A model generated the notes under the pieces. It searched no databases, was not told the origin of the DNA, and worked only from the letters and a program-made list of their open reading frames with translations. Below, in pieces: positions 47,308 through 56,291 of a stretch of 64,000 bases of DNA (the first letter of the stretch is position 1; each line of letters opens with the position of its first letter). Position numbers and translations under genes: made by a program. This stretch comes from Janthinobacterium sp. 1_2014MBL_MicDiv (GTDB lineage: Bacteria > Pseudomonadota > Gammaproteobacteria > Burkholderiales > Burkholderiaceae_D). The stretch spans positions 5,828,001-5,892,000 of the forward strand of contig NZ_CP011319.1 in NCBI RefSeq assembly GCF_001865675.1, read 5' to 3'.

Positions 47308-48533
47308 GCTTTTGCTCCCGTGGCCGGCGTGATCTTCCACACGCCCGGCTCCGTTTCATTCAGGGCCAGCTTGCGCGCAGCCAGACCGTCGCGCACCTGC
47401 GCCTGGGCGCTGGCGTCGACCATGTCCGGCTTCAGGCGCACGATCAGGCTGCGCTCGCGGTATTCGAGCGAAGCCACCACGCCACGTCCGGCCAGGCCGC
47501 CCAGCGCCTCGCCCAGGGCCGCGCTCATGCTGGTGAAGTCATCCATGCTGGCTTGCCCGCCCTGCAGGCGGGCGGCGGCGATATTGCGCCGCATCTGCTC
47601 CGCTTCCAGGCCATACACGGGCGCCTCGTTCGGGTAGGCCGCCTTGAAGGTTTGCTGCATCGAGGTGCGCACGGTGGCCACCTCGCGCTTCAGGCGCATC
47701 CATTCGATATTCATGCCCACCAGGTTGACGACCACCGTCAGCAGCGCCAGGCGCAGCGGCCAGCGCCAGCGGCGCCAGTCGGCGGCCGCACCCGTCGCCG
47801 TGCCCAGCGCACCCGCCAGGTCCAGCGCTGCGGCGCGGGCGCCGGCGATCCAGTGCGCCCAGTGGTCAAGCTCGACCGTCACGCCATCCATGCCGGCGGC
47901 CAATTGTTGATATTGCGCAAGCTCCGCCTGCGCCACGTACACGGTCAGCGGCACGTCGCCGGCGAACGCGCGCGTCGTCAGCAGCGCCTGCTGCGGCTGG
48001 GGCGGCAGCACCAGACCCAGTCCCTCCTGCGGCGCCTGGCGCAAGGCCAGTTCCAGGCCATCGCCGCTCGCCTGCAGGGCGGCCGTCACGCTGCCTGGCT
48101 GCAACGGCAGGCACAGCTGCGACGGCAGCAGCGCCACCTTGCGCGCGCCCTGCGCCAGCAAGGCTTTTACCAGCACCTCGACCCAGGCACGCTGCGCCAC
48201 GGCCACCGTGCGCATGCCGGCCGCATCGGGCGCGCCGGCGGCCAGCAGGCAATCCTGGGCGTCGCCGAGGATGTGCTCTTCCACCAGGCCCGGCAAGGCC
48301 GCGCGCAGGCGGGCGCCGGCCAGGGGCGGAGTCTTCAGGCGCAGCAGGGTCACGTCGGCCGCCGCCAGCAGCAGCACCACGCGCTGCGCGCCGGCGATCA
48401 GCTGGCCCAGGCCGCCCAGCGGCGCACTGCCCTGCTGCAGCAAGGCGCCGCCGTCGCCGGCCAGCACGAAGGAGCAGGCCGGTGCGCTGTCGGTGGACGC
48501 CTTGGCCGGGTGCCGGATATACAAAGTTGTCAA
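47304..48533 (-). CDS. gspL: Type II secretion protein GspL
   Basis: A 409-residue protein with an actin-like cytoplasmic domain that recruits GspE, a membrane helix around residue 260 (WPLRLALLTVVVNLVGMNI) and a periplasmic domain. The start is TTG at 48533, giving MTTLYIRHPAKAS; no other start is suitable. It follows gspK by 19 bases. Identity rests on position between K and M and on the domain pattern. Confidence 0.93.
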   Translation of the reverse strand: MTTLYIRHPAKASTDSAPACSFVLAGDGGALLQQGSAPLGGLGQLIAGAQRVVLLLAAADVTLLRLKTPPLAGARLRAALPGLVEEHILGDAQDCLLAAGAPDAAGMRTVAVAQRAWVEVLVKALLAQGARKVALLPSQLCLPLQPGSVTAALQASGDGLELALRQAPQEGLGLVLPPQPQQALLTTRAFAGDVPLTVYVAQAELAQYQQLAAGMDGVTVELDHWAHWIAGARAAALDLAGALGTATGAAADWRRWRWPLRLALLTVVVNLVGMNIEWMRLKREVATVRTSMQQTFKAAYPNEAPVYGLEAEQMRRNIAAARLQGGQASMDDFTSMSAALGEALGGLAGRGVVASLEYRERSLIVRLKPDMVDASAQAQVRDGLAARKLALNETEPGVWKITPATGAKA

Positions 48534-48552
48534 GGTGACTCGCTTTCAGGGG

Positions 48553-49536
48553 TTAATTTTCCCGCAACCAGACCAGGCTGGTGGTGCGCTGCGGATCCGT
48601 TTTTCGATTGACGAGGGCCACGGCATCGAGGGCGGCGCGGTCCAGCCGCACCCGGATCACGGTGAGGAAGTAGCGGCTCTTCACATCGATATCCACGCCG
48701 TCGATCGGTTTCTTGCCATTGATATTATTCTGGAAATTTGCTCTATCGACAAACTTTTTACGCGGATTGCTCAAAGTCAGGGCGCTGGCCTCGGACAAGG
48801 ACATGTCCGTGATGGCCGACAGCACTTCGGCCGGCGCCGTGTTCACGTTCACGGCCGTCAGTTCCGGCAGCACGATGACGAAATCGCGCAGTTTTTCGAT
48901 GATTTGCGGCGTATAGCCGGGCACGGCCAGCAAATCCTCGACCTGCGTGAAGGCCACCGGCTCGCTGCCGCCGCCCGCCGTCTTGCCGGCCGCCTTGCCA
49001 TCCTTGCCATCCTTGCCGCTGTCGCTGGCGACGCGCGGCACCGGCTTGGCGCGCAGCACGGCGTCGGCCGTGGCCTGCGCCAGGCCGCTGTCGAGTTGCA
49101 AATTGGACAGCAAGCGCTGGAAAGCCTGTACCTGGTTCGGATCGACGCCGCCCGTGGCCGCCGCCAGGTTGGTGATGTTGAAGCGCGCCTGCGCGTCGAG
49201 CGCGCGGCCCGACACGGTGGCGTCAAATTTTTCCGTGTCGACCTTTTCACGGTCGACGTAGTCGTCGAGCCGCGCTTCCTCGATGGGCGTGGCCCACACG
49301 CCGTCGGCGGCCGTCAGCATGGGATTGTCCTGGCGCAACCAGAAACGGGCGAAGTCGACCATGCCGCGCATGGCCCACTGCGTCTGCAGGCGCAAACGCT
49401 GGTTTTCCATCGAACGCACCTGCACCTGCTGTTGCCAGAACAGGCTGGCAACCACCGTGATGGCCAGCGCCGTCAGCAGCAAGGCCGTGATGACGGCCAC
49501 GCCGCGCTGGCGCGAGGGGCGGGTGTATGGCGTCAT
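48553..49536 (-). CDS. gspK: Type II secretion minor pseudopilin GspK
   Basis: A 327-residue pseudopilin. The prepilin start QRGVAVITALLLTALAITVV lacks the Glu at +5, which is normal for GspK. It ends with a SAM-like domain (FTQVEDLLAVPGYTPQIIEKL, VNVNTAPAEVLSAI). GspK caps the pseudopilus with GspI and GspJ. The ATG overlaps the gspJ stop (ATGA); an upstream in-frame start would run into gspJ. Confidence 0.95.
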   Translation of the reverse strand: MTPYTRPSRQRGVAVITALLLTALAITVVASLFWQQQVQVRSMENQRLRLQTQWAMRGMVDFARFWLRQDNPMLTAADGVWATPIEEARLDDYVDREKVDTEKFDATVSGRALDAQARFNITNLAAATGGVDPNQVQAFQRLLSNLQLDSGLAQATADAVLRAKPVPRVASDSGKDGKDGKAAGKTAGGGSEPVAFTQVEDLLAVPGYTPQIIEKLRDFVIVLPELTAVNVNTAPAEVLSAITDMSLSEASALTLSNPRKKFVDRANFQNNINGKKPIDGVDIDVKSRYFLTVIRVRLDRAALDAVALVNRKTDPQRTTSLVWLREN

Positions 49537-50156
49537 CCCGGCCCCAATAAAAAGACTTTGGACAGGCCCGCCGCCTGGCCCGGCATCTGCAAGGTCACTT
49601 CCAGGCCCGGCACCTGCGTGGAAATGGTGGCGCCCGCCGTCAGCACGTTCCAGGCGCCATTGTTCCAGCCGCGCATGACCATGCTGTCGACGCCGCGCAT
49701 CAGGGTCACGTCGGCGCTGCCCGTGTCCGTATCGTCGCGCGCCGCCTGCCACAGGGTGTCGAGCACGGCCAGGTCGCGCGTGCCGTTCGACTCGCGCCGG
49801 ATCAGCACGCCGCCGCGCAGCAGGTAAGTGACCACTTGCAACTGTTGCGGTTCCTGCTCCGAGGCGGCCAGGCGCACCAGGGTCAGGCGGTCATTCTCGG
49901 CCGTCAGGTTGGTGCGGCCATTGAGCAGGTTGTTGCCCTGGCCGGCGCCGGCCAGGTGGTCGCAATCGGTCTGCATCTGGGCGAATGCCAGCTGCATGCC
50001 GCGCGCCTGCTCCAGCTGGCTGGTGAGCACTTCGCGCGAGCGCATGATGCTGTCCAGGCCGCGCCAGCCCAGCACGGCCACCATGGCCAGGATGCCGATC
50101 GCCACGAGCAGCTCGATCAGGGTGAAACCCGCGGCGGAAAGGTTGCGGCGCGCCAT
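49533..50156 (-). CDS. gspJ: Type II secretion minor pseudopilin GspJ
   Basis: A 207-residue pseudopilin with type III signal AAGFTLIELLVAIGILAMVA (cleavage after Gly, Glu at +5). The body carries the GspJ region QMQTDCDHLAG. Its ATG shares one base with the gspI stop (TGATG). Part of the tip complex. Confidence 0.95.
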   Translation of the reverse strand: MARRNLSAAGFTLIELLVAIGILAMVAVLGWRGLDSIMRSREVLTSQLEQARGMQLAFAQMQTDCDHLAGAGQGNNLLNGRTNLTAENDRLTLVRLAASEQEPQQLQVVTYLLRGGVLIRRESNGTRDLAVLDTLWQAARDDTDTGSADVTLMRGVDSMVMRGWNNGAWNVLTAGATISTQVPGLEVTLQMPGQAAGLSKVFLLGPG

Positions 50157-50539
50157 CAGTCGTTAAACGAAAGCAGGACCAGGCGCACGATGCGCCGGGC
50201 CGGATACTGGGCGTCATAGACGTTGACGCGCACTTGCCGGATGCGGGGGTTCGGCGTGGCCACCACTTCTTCCTCGCAAATCAGTTGCAGGTCGCCTTGC
50301 GGGCATTCGACCGTGCGCTTGCCCGTCTGCGGGAAGGTTTTCGCCAGGCGCAGGCGCACCAGGTGGTTTTCCGCCGACCAGGTGGCCATCATGGCGCTGC
50401 GCAAGCCGTCGCTGTTCTGCGTCAGGCTGCCCACGGCGCGCAGGGACGCGCCCAGGGCCGTGCCGACGATGACGAGGGCCACCAATACCTCGAGCAAAGT
50501 AAAGCCGCGCTGGCGGCGTTGGCGGGAGTAGCCCATCAT
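50156..50539 (-). CDS. gspI: Type II secretion minor pseudopilin GspI
   Basis: A 127-residue pseudopilin with the signal RQRGFTLLEVLVALVIVGTA and the usual Glu at +5. WSAENHLVRLRLA-like helix sequence is typical of GspI. The ATG at 50539 overlaps the gspH stop by four bases; an extra Met follows at once. Confidence 0.93.
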   Translation of the reverse strand: MMGYSRQRRQRGFTLLEVLVALVIVGTALGASLRAVGSLTQNSDGLRSAMMATWSAENHLVRLRLAKTFPQTGKRTVECPQGDLQLICEEEVVATPNPRIRQVRVNVYDAQYPARRIVRLVLLSFND

Positions 50540-51030
50540 TGCTCGACCGTGAAGTGGCCGATGCCGTCGGCGCGGATGGCCACGCTGCGTTCGCCGCTGG
50601 CCAGGGTCAGGACGAAAGGCTTGTCGACCGGTTCGCGGCCGAAGATGATGCGCAGCGGCTGCGCCACGCTGTTCGATGGCTGCACGCTGAGCAGCATGGG
50701 CGTATTCGCAAACGCGCGTTCGCGCAGCAGGTCGTCCTGCGTCACGGGCTGCCACAGCTTTTCATTGAGCACGAGGAAACGGTATTGATTTTCATCGGCC
50801 TCGAACGCCACCTGCCGGCTGCGCACGATGGCTTCATCGCGCGCCAGCTGCAGCAGCAGGGCGATGCGCTCGGCTTCCTTCTGCAGGGCTTGCTGGCCAT
50901 TCGGCATGGCGTTCAGCGACACGAGGCCCAGGGTGACGCCGATGATGACCATCACCACCAGCAATTCGATCAGCGTGAAGCCACGGCTGCGCTGCTGGCC
51001 TGCCCTGCATCGCCGGCTCATGATGGTCAT
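50536..51030 (-). CDS. gspH: Type II secretion minor pseudopilin GspH
   Basis: A 164-residue pseudopilin with the signal RSRGFTLIELLVVMVIIGVT. GspH/FimT-type body. It starts 12 bases after the gspG stop. No purine-rich ribosome site precedes it, so translation is probably coupled to gspG; starts at 51030 and 51021 are both possible. Confidence 0.93.
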   Translation of the reverse strand: MTIMSRRCRAGQQRSRGFTLIELLVVMVIIGVTLGLVSLNAMPNGQQALQKEAERIALLLQLARDEAIVRSRQVAFEADENQYRFLVLNEKLWQPVTQDDLLRERAFANTPMLLSVQPSNSVAQPLRIIFGREPVDKPFVLTLASGERSVAIRADGIGHFTVEQ

Positions 51031-51042
51031 GAAGGGAGAAAC

Positions 51043-51495
51043 TTACAGGTCCCACGAGCCGAGATCGGCGTCGTCGCCGCTACCGCCAGGCTGGCCGTCG
51101 GCGCCCAGCGAGATGATGTCGACTTCGCCCTTCAGGCCTGGCGACAGGTACTGGTAGGGATTGCCCCACGGATCTTTCGGCATCTTTTCCAGGTAGCCGC
51201 CCGCCTTCCAGCCGTTCGCGGCCGGGCCGGTCGTGGGCTTTTCGATCAGCGCATGCAAGCCCTGCTCGGTGGTCGGGTAGCGCTGGTTGTCCAGCCGGTA
51301 CAGTTTCAAGGCTTGCATCACGGTGGCGATGTCGACTTTCGCCGCCGCCACTTTCGACTCGCCCGTGCGGGCGATCAGCTTGGGCACCACGAGCGAGGCG
51401 AGGATGCCCATGATCACCACCACGACCATGATTTCGATCAAGGTGAAGCCGCGCGCGCGGCGCTGGCGTATCGGATGGTTTGCTGCGTTTTGCAT
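51043..51495 (-). CDS. gspG: Type II secretion major pseudopilin GspG
   Basis: The major pseudopilin, 150 residues. Signal RARGFTLIEIMVVVVIMGIL, then the conserved body with YPTTEQGLHALIEKPT, GYLEKMPKDPWGNPYQYLSPG and C-terminal Asp residues (GSGDDADLGSWDL) that bind calcium. The ATG at 51495 lies 35 bases after a -10-like TATACT. An in-frame ATG at 51552 lies upstream of that promoter and is unlikely. It is the first gene of the operon. Confidence 0.94.
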   Translation of the reverse strand: MQNAANHPIRQRRARGFTLIEIMVVVVIMGILASLVVPKLIARTGESKVAAAKVDIATVMQALKLYRLDNQRYPTTEQGLHALIEKPTTGPAANGWKAGGYLEKMPKDPWGNPYQYLSPGLKGEVDIISLGADGQPGGSGDDADLGSWDL

Positions 51496-51529
51496 AAGAA
51501 AGAGAGAAGAAGGTGAGTAATGAGAGCAG

Positions 51530-51564
51530 AGTATAAAGCGGAAATATGACAAAGCCTGTCATAT
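51530..51564 (-). promoter_or_regulatory. Candidate gsp operon promoter with a perfect inverted repeat
   Basis: On the minus strand, TATACT (51530-51535) is a -10 candidate. Nine bases upstream of it lies a perfect inverted repeat ATATGACA-AAGCC-TGTCATAT (51544-51564), which covers the place where a -35 should be; no good -35 is seen. This suggests an operator, or alternatively the end of the moeB transcript (weak hairpin). The gene order makes control of gsp more likely. Confidence 0.5.
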
Positions 51565-51588
51565 GGGGAAAAAATTCTGCGGGGGCTG

Positions 51589-52350
51589 TCAGGCCGACAA
51601 GACCACTTCGCCGCAGACGGCGCAGGCAGGGTCGCGCGCCACGCGCATGCTGCTCCATTCCATGTGCAAGCCGTCGAGCAGCAGCAGCCGGCCGGCCAGC
51701 GATTCGCCCACGCCCATCACCAGTTTCAGGGCCTCGGCCGCCTGCATGGCGCCGACCACGCCGACCAGCGGCGCGAACACGCCCATGGTCGAACATGCCT
51801 CGTCCGTGAACTGCTGCTCCTGCGGAAACAGGCAGGAATAGCACGGCTGCGTGCCCGTGCGCGGATCGAACACGCTCACCTGGCCGTCGAAGCGGATCAC
51901 GGCGCCCGACACCAGCGGCACCCTGGCCGCCACGCAGGCGCGGTTGACGGCATGGCGCGTGGCGAAGTTGTCCGTACAGTCGAGCACGACCGTGGCCGAC
52001 AAGACCAGTTCGGCCAGGCGCGCTCCGTCGAGCCTTTCCTTTAATGCAATAATTTCGATCTCGGGATTGATACCGAGCAATGTTTCGCGTGCCGACTGCA
52101 CTTTCGGCTGGCCCACGCGGGCCGTCGTGTGGGCGATCTGGCGCTGCAGATTGGTCAGGTCGACCGTATCGTCGTCGACCAGGGTCAGCTTGCCGATGCC
52201 GCTGGCGGCCAGGTACATGGCGGCCGGCGAACCGAGCCCGCCCGCGCCGATCACCAGCGCATGGGCGTCGAGCAACGCTTGCTGGCCTTCGATGCCGATC
52301 TCGTTGAGCAGGATATGGCGCGAATAGCGCAGCAATTGGGCGTCATGCAT
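51589..52350 (-). CDS. moeB: Molybdopterin-synthase adenylyltransferase (MoeB/ThiF type)
   Basis: A 253-residue E1-like enzyme that adenylates the C-terminal Gly of a sulfur carrier such as MoaD or ThiS. The nucleotide fold VIGAGGLGSPAAMYLAASG, DLTNLQRQIAH, and two CxxC zinc pairs (CYSC and CAVC) are present. MoeB and ThiF cannot be separated with certainty. It starts eight bases after the ctpA stop. It is commonly next to ctpA in betaproteobacteria. Confidence 0.9.
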   Translation of the reverse strand: MHDAQLLRYSRHILLNEIGIEGQQALLDAHALVIGAGGLGSPAAMYLAASGIGKLTLVDDDTVDLTNLQRQIAHTTARVGQPKVQSARETLLGINPEIEIIALKERLDGARLAELVLSATVVLDCTDNFATRHAVNRACVAARVPLVSGAVIRFDGQVSVFDPRTGTQPCYSCLFPQEQQFTDEACSTMGVFAPLVGVVGAMQAAEALKLVMGVGESLAGRLLLLDGLHMEWSSMRVARDPACAVCGEVVLSA

Positions 52351-52358
52351 GGCGGCGA

Positions 52359-53852
52359 CTACGGTTTCTGCACAGGAATCTTTTTATCGTCGGCCTTGAT
52401 GTCGGAGGCGATCTCGGGCTTGGCGCCGATCTTCTCCACCTTGGCATCGACCTTGGCCAGCTGTACCGGCAAGCCCTGGAAGTGGTTCAAGGCTTGCTGC
52501 AATTGGAAATCGTCCTTGGCGCCGTATTCGAGCGGCTTGCGCTTTTTCGCCGTGGCGATCAGGCGCTGCTCTTCCTCGAGCTGCTCGTGCATGCCTTCCA
52601 TCGTCGGCTTGGCCGCTTCCGGCTTGCCGTCGTCGCTGCTCAAGTGTTTTTCCAGGTCCGCCTCGCGCACGCGCAGGCTGTTCCAGCCATCGCCGTCGGC
52701 CGTCTCATCGACCAGCAGGTCGGGCACGATGCCGCGCGCCTGGATGGCGCGGCCTTTCGGCGTGTAATAGCGGGCCGTCGTCAGCTTGACGGCCGTATCG
52801 GCCGTGATCTGGCGCAAGGTTTGCACGGAACCCTTGCCGAACGTTTGCGTGCCGATGACGGTGGCGCGCTGGTAATCCTGCAGGGCGCCGGCAACGATTT
52901 CCGAGGCCGATGCGGAACCGGCGTTGACCAGCACCACCAGCGGCACGGTTTTCAGCGCGGCCGGCAGCTTGGCCAGCGGATCGGCCCTGGTGCCGGGCGG
53001 CGCATAGAATTCGCGGCGGCCATAGAACACCTGTTTCGACTCGGGCAGCTGGCCCTTGGTCGAGACGATGATGGAGTTGCCTGGCAGAAAAGCTGTCGCC
53101 ACGCCGATGGCGCCCGGCACCACGCCACCGGGATCGTTGCGCAAGTCCAGCACCAGGCCCTTGAGCTTGGGGTCTTGCGCATACAGCGCGTTGATCTTTT
53201 TGACCATGTCATCGACGGTCGGTTCCTGGAACTGGGCGATGCGCAACCAGGCATAGCCGGGCGCGACCATCTTGGCCTTCACGCTTTGCACGCGGATTTC
53301 CTCGCGCACGATGGGGAATACCAGCGGCTTGCTCTCGCCCTTGCGCGACATGGTCAGCACCAGCTTGCTGCCGGGCTGGCCGCGCATCTTCTTGATGACT
53401 TCTTCCAGCTGCAAGCCTTTCAGCGGAATATTGTCGAGACGGGTGATCAGGTCGCCCGCCTGGATGCCGGCCTTGGCGGCAGGGCTGTCCTCGATGGGCG
53501 AGACCACTTTCACATAGCCGTCTTCCATGCTCACTTCGATGCCGATGCCGACAAACTTGCCTTGCACGCTTTCGCGCATTTCCTTGAAGGCATTTTTATC
53601 GAGGTAGACGGAATGCGGGTCCAGCGACGACACCATGCCGGAAATGGCTTCCGTCAGCAGTTTCTTGTCTTCCACCTTCTCGACGTAATCGGTCTTGATC
53701 AGGCCGAAGACGTCGGACAGCTGGCGCAGCTCGTCGAGCGGCAGCGGGGCATTCGTGATTTTTTGCGCCACGGCCGGGTACTGCAGCGACAGGCCGATGC
53801 CGGCCAGTACGCCCAGACCGATCAGGCCGATACTTTTGACTTTGATGCCCAT
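52359..53852 (-). CDS. ctpA: C-terminal processing protease CtpA (S41)
   Basis: A 497-residue periplasmic serine protease. A signal or anchor helix (SIGLIGLGVLAGIGLSLQYP) precedes a PDZ domain (SPAAKAGIQAGDLITRLDN) and the S41 core with Ser in NAGSASASEIVAGAL and Lys in GTQTFGKGSVQT. The tail from residue 395 is charged. It degrades or trims periplasmic proteins, often cell-wall enzymes; the neighbour envC fits cell division. Spacing to envC is 48 bases. Confidence 0.95.
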   Translation of the reverse strand: MGIKVKSIGLIGLGVLAGIGLSLQYPAVAQKITNAPLPLDELRQLSDVFGLIKTDYVEKVEDKKLLTEAISGMVSSLDPHSVYLDKNAFKEMRESVQGKFVGIGIEVSMEDGYVKVVSPIEDSPAAKAGIQAGDLITRLDNIPLKGLQLEEVIKKMRGQPGSKLVLTMSRKGESKPLVFPIVREEIRVQSVKAKMVAPGYAWLRIAQFQEPTVDDMVKKINALYAQDPKLKGLVLDLRNDPGGVVPGAIGVATAFLPGNSIIVSTKGQLPESKQVFYGRREFYAPPGTRADPLAKLPAALKTVPLVVLVNAGSASASEIVAGALQDYQRATVIGTQTFGKGSVQTLRQITADTAVKLTTARYYTPKGRAIQARGIVPDLLVDETADGDGWNSLRVREADLEKHLSSDDGKPEAAKPTMEGMHEQLEEEQRLIATAKKRKPLEYGAKDDFQLQQALNHFQGLPVQLAKVDAKVEKIGAKPEIASDIKADDKKIPVQKP

Positions 53853-53900
53853 GTGTTCTTCGCAATCTACAAATTCGATGCCGCAGCAATGGTGGGGAAC

Positions 53901-55436
53901 TTAAAACTTCACCCAGGTGGCTGGATCGAAGGCGCGGCCCTGATGACGCAGTTCAAAGTATAGCCCTGATTCCTCGTTGCCGCCGCTGTTGCCCGCGCTG
54001 GCGATGGTCTCGCCGCCCTTGACGGCGTCGCCCACGCGTTTCAGCAAGGACTGGTTATTGCCATAAATACTCATGTACTGGCCGCCATGGTCGACGATGA
54101 TCAGGTTGCCAAAGCCGCGCAGCCAGTCGGAAAACACCACGCGTCCGCCGGCGATGGCGTGGATCTCGCTGCCCTCGCCCGTGCGGATGAAGACGCCCTT
54201 CCAGCTGGGGCCGTCACCGCGCTTGCTGCCGAAACGGGCCGCGATCTTGCCCGCCACGGGCGCGCGCAACTGCCCTTTCAGGCTGGCAAAGGCGCCGGCC
54301 GGCGCGGCCGGGCCCAGGCTTGGACGCTCGGGCTCCGGTTCCGGCTTCGGTTCGGGTTTCGGCACCACCTTGGCCACCTGCGGCGGCTCGTCGTCATCGA
54401 TGGGGTCGAGTTTCACGGGCGGCGGCGGCGTCTGCGGCTTGATCTTGCCCGATTTATTTTGTTGCTCCTTGGCAATTCGTTCGCGTTCGGCCTGCGCCTG
54501 GGCCGCCTTGGCGCGCGCGGCCAGCAGGCGTTCGCGTTTTTCCGCGGCAATCTTGGCGTCGGCGGCCGCTTTCGCGGCGGCGCGCTGCTCGGCCAGCAAT
54601 TGCTGGCGTTTCTTCTCGGCCGCGGCGGCGGCGGCCTGTTCTTCGATCAGCTTGGCCAGCTTGTCGACCAGGTTGCCCATGCGCTGTTCGTCGCGCTCGA
54701 CATTGCCCACTTCCTTGCGCTGCGCCACCAGGCGCTGCGACAAGCTCGTCAGCAAGGCGGCGCGGCGCGCCTTTTCCTGCACCAGCAGGGCTTTCTGGTC
54801 GCGCTCTTCCTGCGCGATCTCTTCCAGCTCATCCTTGGCGTTCTGTACGTCCGCCTGGTTCTTTTCCACGGCCAGCAAGTTGGCGCGCAAGGCTTCCAGC
54901 AGGCGCGCCTGCGCCTGCGACACATACGCCATGAATTGCAGGTCGCGGTTGATGCGGTTCGGGTTGTCGCCCGACAAGAGCAGCTTGATGCGGTCCTCGT
55001 TGCCGGCGACATATTGTTCACGCAGCAATTTTGACAGCTGCGCCTTCTGTTTCTCGACCGTCGCCGTCAGCCGCTGGTGTTCCTGTCCCAGCGCGCCCAG
55101 TTTGACGCCCGTCTCGCTTTGTTCCTGCGCCAGGTCGCGCAAGGCGCGGTTGGCGTTGGAAATCGCCTCTTCCGACTCGGCCAGGGTATCGGCCGCGTCA
55201 TCCTTGGCGCTTTCCGTGCGGCTGATGTCGCGCTTGAGCTCTGTCAGCTTTTGTTGCAGGCCAGCACGTTGTGCTTCCGCGGCCGCCTTCTGCTTGCTGC
55301 GTTCGGTGGGTTTGGCGCCCTGCGCCGCGCCGCTCGATAGCAGCAGCGCCAGGCACAGCATGGCACCGGCGCGCCACGCCGGCAGGGGTCGTTCAGCAGA
55401 GGGGGCGAGCGCTGTGCCGCGGAAGAAAGACGACAA
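53901..55436 (-). CDS. envC: Murein hydrolase activator EnvC
   Basis: A 511-residue periplasmic protein that activates amidases at the septum. A signal peptide (MLCLALLLSSGAAQGA) is followed by long coiled coils, an Ala/Lys/Glu-rich linker, a Pro-rich stretch and a C-terminal LytM domain. The LytM zinc motif is degenerate: SIYGNNQ and LYFELRHQ lack the His ligands, as in EnvC. The start is either TTG 55436 (two bases after the gpmA stop) or an internal ATG 25 codons later; the TTG form has a long N-region. Confidence 0.9.
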   Translation of the reverse strand: MSSFFRGTALAPSAERPLPAWRAGAMLCLALLLSSGAAQGAKPTERSKQKAAAEAQRAGLQQKLTELKRDISRTESAKDDAADTLAESEEAISNANRALRDLAQEQSETGVKLGALGQEHQRLTATVEKQKAQLSKLLREQYVAGNEDRIKLLLSGDNPNRINRDLQFMAYVSQAQARLLEALRANLLAVEKNQADVQNAKDELEEIAQEERDQKALLVQEKARRAALLTSLSQRLVAQRKEVGNVERDEQRMGNLVDKLAKLIEEQAAAAAAEKKRQQLLAEQRAAAKAAADAKIAAEKRERLLAARAKAAQAQAERERIAKEQQNKSGKIKPQTPPPPVKLDPIDDDEPPQVAKVVPKPEPKPEPEPERPSLGPAAPAGAFASLKGQLRAPVAGKIAARFGSKRGDGPSWKGVFIRTGEGSEIHAIAGGRVVFSDWLRGFGNLIIVDHGGQYMSIYGNNQSLLKRVGDAVKGGETIASAGNSGGNEESGLYFELRHQGRAFDPATWVKF

Positions 55437-55438
55437 AG

Positions 55439-56185
55439 TTACTTGGCCTTCCCTTGGTTCGCGACGGCAGCTTGCGCCGCCGCGATCGCTGCCGGGTCGC
55501 CCAGGTAGTAATGACGGATCGGTTTCAGGTCGGCGTCGAGCTCATACACGAGCGGCTGGCCGTTCGGGATGTTCAGGCCGACGATGTCGCTGTCGCTGAT
55601 GCCGTCGAGCATCTTGATCAGCGCGCGCAGGCTGTTGCCGTGGGCCGAGATGATGATCTTCTTGCCGGCGCGGATGGCCGGGGCGATTTCCTCGTCCCAG
55701 GACGGCATCACGCGCGCCACGGTGTCCTTCAGGCATTCCGTCAGCGGAATCGCGGCCTTCGGCAAGCCGGCGTAGCGCGGGTCGTTGAACGAGGCGCGGT
55801 CGTCGTCGGCTTCCAGCGGCGGCGGCGGCGTGTCGTAGCTGCGGCGCCATACCAGCACTTGCTCGTCGCCATACTTGGCGGCCGTCTCGCCCTTGTCCAG
55901 GCCTTGCAGGGCGCCGTAATGACGTTCGTTCAGGCGCCAGTCGTTCTTGATCGGCAGATACATCATGTCCATCTCGTCGAGGGCCAGCCACAGGGTGCGG
56001 ATGGCGCGCTTCAGGACCGAGGTGTAAGCCACGTCGAACGTAAAGCCTTCCTGCTTGAGGATCTGGCCGGCGGCCCTGGCTTCGTTGACGCCCTTTTCCG
56101 TCAGATCGACGTCGGTCCAGCCGGTGAAGCGGTTATCGAGGTTCCAGGTGGACTCGCCGTGACGCATGAAAACGATTTTGTACAT
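55439..56185 (-). CDS. gpmA: 2,3-bisphosphoglycerate-dependent phosphoglycerate mutase
   Basis: A 248-residue glycolytic enzyme interconverting 3- and 2-phosphoglycerate. The phosphohistidine motif RHGESTWNLDNRFTGW starts near residue 9, and the second His is in ISAHGNSLRALIK. Length and NERHYGALQGLDK are typical of the cofactor-dependent type. It is probably the first gene of gpmA-envC-ctpA-moeB and diverges from the rhodanese gene. Confidence 0.97.
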   Translation of the reverse strand: MYKIVFMRHGESTWNLDNRFTGWTDVDLTEKGVNEARAAGQILKQEGFTFDVAYTSVLKRAIRTLWLALDEMDMMYLPIKNDWRLNERHYGALQGLDKGETAAKYGDEQVLVWRRSYDTPPPPLEADDDRASFNDPRYAGLPKAAIPLTECLKDTVARVMPSWDEEIAPAIRAGKKIIISAHGNSLRALIKMLDGISDSDIVGLNIPNGQPLVYELDADLKPIRHYYLGDPAAIAAAQAAVANQGKAK

Positions 56186-56254
56186 AGTTCTATCTTCTCA
56201 AGGGGTTCAAATCAAAAAAGCAAAACGTAAAAAGACCTCGTCCAGCTTCTATTT

Positions 56255-56260
56255 TATAAT
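56255..56260 (+). promoter_or_regulatory. Candidate -10 of the rhodanese-grxC transcript
   Basis: A perfect TATAAT lies 32 bases before the GTG start. The matching -35 is weak. The reverse strand reads TATAAA over the same bases, so one AT-rich spot may serve both this gene and gpmA. Confidence 0.45.
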
Positions 56261-56291
56261 GCGCGGATTGACTTAAACCATTGGACCCTAC

